From positions 744,001 to 808,000 of the forward strand of contig JAJFPB010000013.1 of the NCBI GenBank assembly GCA_020881915.1: a DNA stretch of 64,000 nt. Direction: 5' to 3'. Origin of the DNA: Paramyrothecium sp. XJ0827 (Eukaryota; Ascomycota; Sordariomycetes; Hypocreales; Stachybotryaceae). Below the pieces are notes generated by a model. That model had not been told where the DNA came from and made no database searches. It saw only the letters and a program-made list of their open reading frames with translations. Both the position numbers and the translations under genes were made by a program. Of the stretch, positions 55,535 to 64,000 are shown in pieces (the first letter of the stretch is position 1; each line of letters begins with the position of its first letter).

Positions 55535-57270
55535 ATGTCGAATAAATCGTCAATTGGACCCTGGGCCAGGAGTCGTGACTGGAACTCCCTACTTGAGTTA
55601 AACGCTCGATTTCTGCAAAGAAGACACAAGCTGCCAGACGTGCAGGGAGAGTTTTTTTTTTCGTCCTATGGTGATATAGAATCTCTCAAAGAATCCGAGT
55701 TCAATCAGTTACTCCAGCTCCAGTCCTTTGGCATCTTCATCTTGGCTTACACGCCTCCGCGAATCGAACGTCAATCACACAAGAAAACAAGATTCCATCC
55801 ATGCCTCGAATTCTTGATTCAGCATTCGCCAACACATACAACCCTAACCCACCCCTTGCAGAAGGCTTTAAGACAATTAATACTTCCCGTAGGATACAAA
55901 TTAAGTGTTTGCCAGGAAATAGAAGATGAATCCCCGACAGGAGAACTCATTACGTATAAGGAGCCTATTATGGCTTCACAGCTTTCCGAATCCATCAACC
56001 AGTGGCTTCCTACAGAATTCCCAACTCTTACGTTCCGCTTGCGCACCCATATTCCCGACGTTGTGATGCAATCGGTAACCGATGAAGCATACTTGTTATT
56101 ATTTCAGAATCGGGAGAACGATCTACTCAGTATGGTGGCGGACTGCGCAACGAAGCTCGGCATGAAAGGAAAAGCTCCAATGCCACGTGTTCTGGAATTA
56201 CCTCGAATTGATGCAGGAAAGGGCTCTTGGGATGGCTGTGAAACTTGGCAAGACCTGGTTATCATGAACGAGAAGTGTATGAGAGCATGCCACCTCGGAC
56301 AATCGTGCTCATCGCCATGGGGAAAGCGTTCAACGGAGGATTTCGTTCATCTCACACAGAAGGATTTCCACAATTTGTTCACCCTTCAAAGTTACGGTTT
56401 TCTCATAATGAGATGTAGCGAGCCTTTTACTGCCCAGATGATGCGCTCATGGGCTTATATCCAGTTCCTGTTCCAAGATGAGACGGCGGAGAATCACATC
56501 GGTAAAATGCATCCATTCATCCACAATCTGGTGAGGGATGGAATGCTGAAAGTCAGAGTTGTTAATTACAATGGATTGTATTACTCTTCCAACGGGCAAC
56601 GAGAGTTGGTGTATGGTATGTGTATTGACGGTGGGGATTGGAAGCCCTTGCCGGATAAGTGCTGGGATGGGCAATCTCCCGAGAGCTATGCTCTTGACCA
56701 TATCCCTATAATTGGTCGCAAACCTTTATATCTTGTTGCAGTAGCCTTGAAAGTCTCGAAATGTGAGTTTGAGGAACTACACAACGAAGATTTTATGACC
56801 CTCGCCAGCCAAGCCCGTCTTGTCGGGCGCATTGCATACCATGCCCAAGCCGCGAACATGCATCAGAAATACGGCACTGAGTTCACAACTGCTCTCACAC
56901 GGCATCACGAGTCTCTAGCTACTGAGCATCACGACATTCGTGTAGCTATTGATGGAGATTTTGCGCCTTACAAGGATGCCGAACTAAGAAATTACATTGA
57001 GCAACTGGGCTGGTCGTACTGCGGCGATGAACCGACGCATAAGCCGACGCATATACTTTGTTCTGACCCGATGAATACCACGGACCTTACAGAGTACGCC
57101 AAGAAGTCCGGTAAGCCGCTCATGAAGTTAACGTGGCTCCTCGATTCAACAAATCAACCACGACCTCTGGAGCCAGAGAACTACATCTGGTATGACAACC
57201 TAGTCGGTTTCCAGGACTACATGCACAGCTTAGGACTTACCAGTCTACGGTCTATACGGGGCCGCCCAAC
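55535..57270 (+). pseudogene. Duplicated-domain + BRCT protein, paralogue 2 (truncated by hAT-2)
   Basis: Tandem paralogue of the gene at 51670, same strand and order. The ATG at 55535 (MSNKSSIGPW) is preferred over the upstream 55496 because it matches the start context of paralogue 1. Unit 1: 'DWNSLLELNARFLQRRHK', 'LLQLQSFGIFILAYTPPR'. Unit 2: 'TWQDLVIMNEKC', 'LFTLQSYGFLIMRCSEP', 'YIQFLFQDE', 'HPFIHNLVRDGML'. BRCT: 'IRVAIDGDF', 'PTHILCSDP', 'KLTWLLDS', then 'LEPENYIWYDNLVGFQDYMH'. No internal stop or frameshift over 578 codons. At 57271 the frame runs into the hAT-2 terminus and ends at a chance stop at 57382. By comparison with paralogue 1 about 280 C-terminal residues are missing, and they are not found beyond either hAT-2 copy. 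Confidence 0.75.
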
Positions 57271-60166
57271 CAGGGTAGGGAATCAATCCACGACTTCCAC
57301 GGTATTGATCAATATGTTGACTTCAATCCACGTCCACGTCAATCCACGAGACCTGTTGTTATGTAATCCATCCATCCACTGATGGGGGCTCGTGGATTGA
57401 GATGTGGATTGACGTGGACGCTAGTCAGGGGTGGAATGTCTTGATATATTTCGTTAATATTTACTACGTATTTCAACCCAAACACTAACACATCTAATCA
57501 GGCAATACCTCCGGCGCGTTTCGACACGTCGTGACGCGCTATAATGCCCGAACGCGAAGGTTCCTCCATTTACTCGATTCGTACGGTTGGTGAACCTTGA
57601 ATTTCGAGATGGCGGACTTACCTCTTGACCCTAAACTACCGACCAACAACGAGCGGCATGCCGAGGTCCCTCAGCCTGCTCTGGATCCGGACCCCGAAGT
57701 CCTCCAACCTTCTACTTGGGCACCGACAAGTGATGAGGAGCGGAGGATCTTCCGCGTCTGGAAGGAATTCACGCTGGCCGAGCGCAACAAAGATACTCTG
57801 TCATGGGTATGGAATTACGGGGTTGAGATTCAATCCAAAACATCCCGACGATGGATCTGTATGCCATGTGTGCGCCAGAATACCCCCACACCGCAGTCAT
57901 ACGAATCCAAAGGTACCCAAAACGCTGAACTCCACCTCTGGAAAGCTCACGGCTACTGGGATCCATCAGGACGACGATCAACACCGTCACAGAAGAAAGG
58001 AGGCAAGAGGGTGCTTGCTTCTATTTCGGACTTCATGGGCCTCAAACGTTCCGATCCAAAGGATCAAGCACTGGCCAATAGCTTGATCAAACGCTTCGAT
58101 CGAGGAGAGTTTCAGAAGCTCATTGTCAACTGGATAGTCGAAAGCCAGCAATCGTTTAAGCAGGCTGAACACCCTCGATTGCAACAGATTTTCGAATACC
58201 TCAATCCAGCGATCAAGGTTACGAGCGCGCACATTACGGCGAAGACCGTGCACAGACTGGCGGTTCAACAATTCGACCGGTATCATAGCACGGTGCAAGA
58301 GGTCTTGAACAGGTCGCCGGGTCAGATCCACATTGCCTTTGACGGCGCAAGGACCAGGAATCGTCACGCGCTATATGGCGTGACGGCCGTCTTCAGGGAC
58401 AACGAGAATCAGCTCCAAAAGTCGTGCTCGGTATTCCAGAGCTAGTAGAACGGCATACCGGAGAGAACATTGCGGCCGAGATCCTTGAGATCATCAGGTC
58501 GTTTGGCATCGAGGACAAGGTCGGTTACTTCACTCTCGATAATGCAGCAAACAATGAAACTGCCATGGCAGAGATAGCAGAAGAGCTGAAATTCGATCCG
58601 GTGCGACGACGTGTTCGATGCATAGGACACATCCTTAATCTTGTTGTTAAATCCCTTCTCTTTGGAAAGGATGTTGATGCGTTTGAGACATCTCTCGTCA
58701 AGGGGGAGCCTTTGGCGAGAGCAACCCATGACGAGTGGATGCGGAAAGGCCCTGTCGGAAAAGCACATAACTTTGTCGTTTGGGTCCATCGCTCCGATTT
58801 GCTGACTCAGTTACTTCGTCAACTGCAGCAAGACTCATTTGCAGCGTCTGATGATCCTCAAGTTGGAAAGCAACAGCCAGTTGACGTTGTCCTTGATAAC
58901 GATACTAGATGGTTATCCCAGTACTATATGATAAAACGAATGCTTCGCCTGCAGCCCTTCTACGAAGAATTCATCGCCAAAGCCAAGAGACTACTCCGAG
59001 ATGCTCGAAAAGGTGAGACAGGACGGAAGTTTCCCCTGCCTCGAGGAGTCCAGCTTCCTCAACGAGAACGATTGGGCGGTGCTGAGGACGTTTGATGAGA
59101 TCCTCTCCGACTTTCACGTGGTTGTACAAGTGCTTCAGGGAGACGGACAGTCGCGATATCGATCGTCTGGAGTTAGGGAAACCTTTGGCTCTATGACCGA
59201 TGTCCTGGAGGCCTTCGAATTCCTACTTGGGAAGCTTGAGGACGCAAAATCGCATGTCGAGAGGCATCCCGAGCCGGAGCAATTTGTTTTCAATATCAAC
59301 CTTGGCTGGAAGAAGCTCGATAAATACTACAATACTTTGAGGGATTCACCAGTATACTACGCCGCGGCTGCCTTACACCCTAGCCTACGATGGGACTACT
59401 TCGACGAGGTTTGGGGTCAACAGCACCCGGGCTGGATCGATGAAGCGAAGGATATCGTGCAACATCTTTGGGAGACAGAATACAGAGACCTACAAATCAC
59501 TGTCACGTCTCCCGAAGGCCCGGTTGTAAAGAGGCGAAAGACGACGTTGTCATCCTTTGATCGGTATCGTAACAGATACCGTCAAAGTCAGCCCTTCGCT
59601 GGTCAAGCGGATGAATACGTCCGGTGGCAAGCCAATGTGTCTGGAAGCGACAGGGACGTCGTCGACCCGTTGAATATTGGATACTCAAGAGGTTTGAGTA
59701 CCCGAGGCTATCTCGAATGGCTCTCGACGTCATGACAGTGCCGGCGATGAGCTCAGAGTGCGAGAGACTGTTCTCCGCCACTGGGTTGATGGTCACGCCC
59801 TCCGAAACCGCTTAGACGCTGGGACCATTGGACTAATCCAAACGCTGCGATCTTGGTTACGCGCAGGGATAATCGAAGATGCTGATAGCATACTGCTTGA
59901 CGATACAGCGTTAGAGGAGGCTGTTGGACGGGCTTGTTTGGAGAAGCACCAGGAATAAGGCAATAGAAGTTTCGGCGATTGGTTCATGAATTACCCGATT
60001 AGGAAATCCGAGTGAATGTGACAAGGGTGTTCCACGAGTTCAATATTATGGACATCAATCCACAGATAGCCTCGTGGACATCAATCCATGAGCACTCTGC
60101 TGAGTAAGCCGTCAATTCAATCCACGAAGCCGGATATTGACGTGGATGGATTGATTCCCTACCCTG
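57271..60166 (+). mobile_element. hAT-2 copy B (2896 bp)
   Basis: Starts CAGGGTAGGGAATCAATCCA and ends with its inverse, carrying the same GTGGATTGA subterminal arrays as copy A and lying in the opposite orientation. Differences seen from copy A: lack of a 4-bp CTAG (near 58441), one C or T missing at 59667 within GTCGACCCGTTG, and one C/G change at 57847 (Pro/Arg in the zinc-finger region). Left flank CGCCCAAC and right flank TCGTCAGC do not match; the right flank matches the inverse of copy A's right flank. Confidence 0.93.
57597..59958 (+). pseudogene. hAT-2 transposase, copy B (frameshifted)
   Basis: Same domain order as copy A (BED-like finger, 'FTLDNAANNET', 'DNDTRWLSQYY', 'MSSECERLFSATG', C-terminal 'NRLDAGTIGLIQTLRSW'). 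Shared breaks: A4 run 58417-58420 (A5 would read 'QLQKVVLGIPELVE'), the AGAG repeat near 58985-58990, and TCC at 59801-59803 (TCCC would continue into 'RNRLDAG'). Private break: one base missing at ~59667, which shifts the frame before 'EYWILKRFEYPRLSRMAL'. Unlike copy A, the segment 'LVERHTGENIAAEILEIIRS' remains in frame with what follows. Confidence 0.85.
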
Positions 60167-60174
60167 TCGTCAGC
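60167..60174. repeat. hAT-2 target duplication, partner of 17911-17918
   Basis: TCGTCAGC, the exact reverse complement of the eight bases after copy A. Confidence 0.8.
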
Positions 60175-60625
60175 TGGCTGCCAGTCTTCTTGGCCGATTC
60201 CTTGTGGCCTGTCATTTTGAATTCCACGCCCTGGTTCTTGTTGTAGTGGGCGATGTAGGGGTCAAGTTCTTCCACAAATTCGGGCCGTAATTCGAATGTG
60301 CCAACGTCAGAAACACCGCTCCCGCGGCTGGCTATACTATCGGAAGAGAGGGAAGATTCCAGCAAACGGTGATTGAAGCATGAAGACGTTACTACTGCTT
60401 TGGTTGTGGACGATGAGGGTCGGGAACTTGGTGAGATGAGATCATGCAAGGTTTTTGGTGAGTCTCCTCGGGAATAGGTGTCGACCCTTCTTTGTCCCGG
60501 CAGCTATGACCTTTCTCACATGTCGTCTCAAAATCAACATGATCCATCCTCCCACATGAGAATACAAGTCGACGTTGTTTACACATTGTTCGAGGGCGCT
60601 CCCAGTCGCGACGAATTGGTGGCAA
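60175..60625 (-). pseudogene. 5' part of a gene cut at the hAT-2 copy B junction
   Basis: Two overlapping minus-strand frames. One starts at 60625 (MPPIRRDWERPRTMCKQRR) with Cys/His-rich 'SCGRMDHVDFETTCEKGHSC'. The other, from 60449, contains 'GTFELRPEFVEELDPYIAHY' and 'GVEFKMTGHKESAKK', and reaches the transposon in frame. An intron or a base gap near 60400-60450 may join them. The second frame continues without a stop into 17919-18061 when the flanks of the split duplication are rejoined. Family not recognised. The gene was probably intact before the hAT-2 insertion. Confidence 0.45.
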
Positions 60626-63600
60626 TCACAGATTTATGAAGGTCCAGCTTGTTCGTTTTGCTTGAAAAAGGAGCAAAGAGCTAAGCCATCCATTTCCTGA
60701 CCTCTCACACTTTTCGTATCGATAAGCGCTGACGGAACATCCTCGCCAGTCGCGGTGTCCCAGAGCCGATAGTGGTATATGCGAAGCCGATACTATGATT
60801 CGTTTCTGGTGAGAAGACTACTGGACTCACTTGCATGTAAGTTCACAGTTTCTTCTGCAGGTGTCCCTGTTTAGAACACACCTGAAAATTTATGGTCAGT
60901 CTTACACGGCTTGTCCAGGCTTTTTTCACTAAACATCCGACTGGAACACGGTCAAAAATACGCGCATCATTAGCATGGCTAATGATACATGAACTTGACT
61001 TTGAACAGATTAATTAGTCGCTCGAGTCGTGGCTGTTGTGTATCAGTTTACAATGGAAAGGTTGGTGTTGTGCATTTGATCCAAGGTGCAATGCCTCCAA
61101 GTGCAGATTACTGTGGTAGACCGATCGCGGAGGTCTCCCACAAGTGACTGCAAGCTCTGCCAGTGCAAATAAGGCGGTCCTTTCACAATTCGGGGGACCC
61201 GCCACAGCAACTCGTGCTGCCCGTGGAGTGGACACCGCAGGTTTGACCACACACTACGATCCCCTGTCCCTCAAAAATCCACCATCCTCACTTAGCCCAT
61301 CGCTATTAACGGAAAAGCTTAGAGTCCTACTCCCCCGAGACAGCTTGCTCTAGCCAAGGTCCAGTATCCCAGCTATAAGGCTTCAACATTCAGATCCCTG
61401 ACATGCAGCTACTGGACCATGCAGGTTTCAAAGGCGAGGCGGGCGAATCCCACGACAACACGCATAGTGGCTTAGCACAGAACCAATCATCTTTGTCGAC
61501 AGCAGATAAGCTCCTCAGCTCGCGGCCTCAGCCATTTGTGCCATAGGGAGCGGTGAGCTTCGATAAATATATCGTGTCATCACGAGCGTAGAAAGGCCAA
61601 AGGAGCGCAAGGCCGTCATCGTCAACGTGCCGAGTTCCGCGTAACGCAATGCCCCAACTCGGACGTACATTGAGAGTTCAGGATCTGCTGAGGAGGGCTG
61701 AAGATGAGGAGGAATCGGACGATCGCTATGGTGGTCTCGCCGATGACTGGGTAACTCATGAGTGGAGTGGTGCCTTGGGACTAACCTTCATCAGTGCTGC
61801 CTAATTAGTGGGGCTGGCATGCTCGTCTCACTTGGTAGTACAAGAGAATCAAAGCTGCCTGCATCTCCCAACCGAGAATATTTTTCTTCTCGAACCACAT
61901 TTTTCACCGATATCGACCTTCCCCAGCGACGAAATCTCCACTTTGTTCACTCATGTATCCAATCTACGGCCTCCTGGCCTATGCGCATGTATGAGCAGCT
62001 CGTGAAGACATACGACTCTACATTCCTTTAGCTCTTGCCACAAATCTTTATAACCACCTGCGACGGAAGCCGACAACCGCGAAAGATCCAAGATTGACCT
62101 CGCTACGCAATCATTCCCTGCAAGACTGACCTTGGATTTGGCAAGGTACCGCCGCCACCTCCAACCCGCAACAGCCGTCAATTCCATTCGTTCGGCACAT
62201 CTCCCTTCCCATTATACCAAACGATCGCTGGCATCAAAGGATGATACCTCCTTGCTAAACATCAGGAAAAGGCCACCTGTCAGTACAACGCACAATACCG
62301 ACAATGGACCTCAATTCTCCCATGGAGCCTTCCTAAGCAGCTGTATGCTCGTTATCTCCGAGTCGAAGACAGAATGCGCACCAAGGTCGTCGGTGTGGCA
62401 ACAATTTGACCAGTTCGATTGTACTGACAGCGAGCGGGCTCGTGTAGCAAGGCAAGGGAATCCCTTGGTAGAGGTGGTGTGGCTGATGAGAGCCTGGTAT
62501 ACATGCTGGTGTCTCAAAACGCAGAGCGAGGCCAAGAGACGTACTCGCGGTCAGCAGCGCATAGTCTGGATAGTACCAGTCTCAACTCCATAACTCAGTT
62601 GCACGACAGGCGACGAAACTGAGTTCTTATGCCATCGGTAACTGAATATAACCTCATTCCTTGGGAAACCCTCTAGGACCTGCACCATGGCGACGCCCTA
62701 TTCCCCATAACCTTGAGAAGCTTGCTCGTTATCCGAATCATGCTGGACAGCAACTAGGACCGTCAGTACAACAGTGCAGCACAACGGTGGTTTTCGATCA
62801 AGCAGACCTCTCCAACGAGGAGAACTCTGCCAGGACTGAATCGCTAGGAGCCTCCTCACATCTCCTCATCTCCTTTTGTTAGGGACAGGGTGTGGAACTT
62901 GACTCGGACGCGGCTCTTAGTAGGTCGAACATGTAGTCAGCTAGCTAAAGTGGCTCGAGGAAGAATCACATTCTCACACACGGCAACGGACTATCTTCGT
63001 ACCACGTTGACGTGGCGTTGGAGTGTCAGCAACTTATCTGATTGCGGCCACTTACTGGTGCTCGAATCACTTTGCAAGTTAGCAGCCGACTTGGATTAGG
63101 GCCACCTCACTCAACAAGATGAACCACTCGATTCTAAGAATTCACCTTGCTTGGCATTTACGTTGGCCCTTCATCGCTTCACTTTACATGACTTGGCGCA
63201 AAGAGGGCATCTGGCACCCCATGTCCGGTGCGGACCATCAGTCTCGTACACGTCCCAAAATTGCGCTAATCATCAGCAACACTGGCTTGACTTCATCACC
63301 AGTCCCTTTCAACTATCGTGCGAATCGCAAAAGACCACCACATCACCGGATTGCGACCCTGAGACTTAGGCTTTATCACCAGACAGCATAGCAAGACAAT
63401 GCCACGATTCATCCCATGTTTTGCTCGCCACCTAAGATCTTGGCCGACTGTCAATTGAAGACCATCCGAGATTCTATGAAGTGATAGAAATGGAGACGAC
63501 CCGAAGTCAGACAATGCCATCACCGATTACAAGCTCCCTGATGTCAGATTCGTGAGCCCATTCGGGGATCACGCCTCGCAAGGCACCCTTGGTCACCTAG

Positions 63601-64000
63601 TCGCGCTTGCGCCTAGGCATGGCTGAACCATTCATGTGCATTTGTCACAGGTGCACCAGAGAACGTGATTCAAAGCAAGACCGCAGTCGCTTCGCTCCAG
63701 AAGCAATGACACACCGGGCTCGGGACACGGGATACATCACAAGAACTATGGCGTATGTACAAACATCTTGCAATCAGACCCAACTGAAGCCGAGTTGCTG
63801 ATAGCAGAAGCGCCGGGTGATCCTTTACGACAAAACGCCCTCATGGAAATCGCCAAGCTCTTGTCAAAGGAAGCATGCACACAAGTCTGAGCTGTGATAA
63901 CAGGGGCACCCTCGAGCTCCAACACCACATCACCGACAACAATTTTCTCACACCCGAACGATTAGCATCAACGCCGAGCGTATTTCCCTTGGATCCACCT
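60626..64000. other. Gene-poor right edge
   Basis: Only short overlapping ORFs on both strands. The longest (62132-62593, plus, 153 codons) has no domain and a biased composition, and is not called. No repeat or RNA gene recognised. Confidence 0.45.

Noticed and set aside
55496..57382. Paralogue 2 as a complete 628-codon gene
   Set aside because: The last 37 codons are transposon terminal sequence. Homology to paralogue 1 continues only to 57270.
15010..60166. The two hAT-2 copies as a large palindrome made by segmental duplication
   Set aside because: Similarity stops exactly at the transposon termini; no host sequence is shared beyond the 8-bp duplication.

Overview
The window reads as nuclear DNA of a filamentous ascomycete (Pezizomycotina). 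The evidence is short spliceosomal introns (45-77 nt) with GTRNGT-type donors and CTAAC/CTAAT branch sites, fungus-type gene families (a DUF1752/DUF3295 regulatory protein, BRCT-WGR-PARP, GH16, an OrsD-like zinc finger), three hAT families with 8-bp target duplications and one piggyBac element. No rRNA, tRNA, CRISPR array or bacterial-style operon was found. Species cannot be named from the sequence. Long stretches have only short overlapping ORFs and are called intergenic.

Layout. 0-5 kb: a small two-exon hypothetical gene and a decayed zinc-finger gene. 4.96-7.87 kb: hAT-1, with perfect 8-bp target duplications. 8.3-10.2 kb: an intact 607-codon trypsin-fold peptidase gene. 10-15 kb: gene-poor, with one gene relic. 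15.0-17.9 kb: hAT-2 copy A. 18-22.9 kb: nothing supported except a G-quadruplex-prone tract. 22.9-24.6 kb: the clearest host gene, a DUF1752/DUF3295 regulator. 27.7-29.8 kb: piggyBac. 31.8-37.2 kb: a PARP gene split by hAT-3. 38-49 kb: a helicase relic, GH16 gene, secreted protein, vWA relic and RRM gene. 51.7-57.3 kb: two tandem paralogues with a duplicated unrecognised domain plus BRCT, the second cut by hAT-2. 57.3-60.2 kb: hAT-2 copy B, inverted relative to A. The rest is gene-poor.

Main conclusions. (1) hAT-2 copies A and B are almost identical inverted repeats. The 8-bp target duplication of one insertion is split between the outer-right flank of A and the outer-right flank of B, in opposite orientation, and rejoining those flanks restores an open reading frame. 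This is what recombination between the copies, inverting the 39-kb segment between them, would leave. (2) PARP is interrupted by hAT-3 with a perfect 8-bp duplication; without the insert the gene encodes 627 residues with His-Tyr-Glu intact. (3) All three BRCT-encoding genes here are broken: PARP by hAT-3, one paralogue by hAT-2, the other by a frameshift. (4) Many of the frameshifts in otherwise well-kept ORFs fit one missing base in a short homopolymer, so part of the apparent decay may be sequencing or assembly error.
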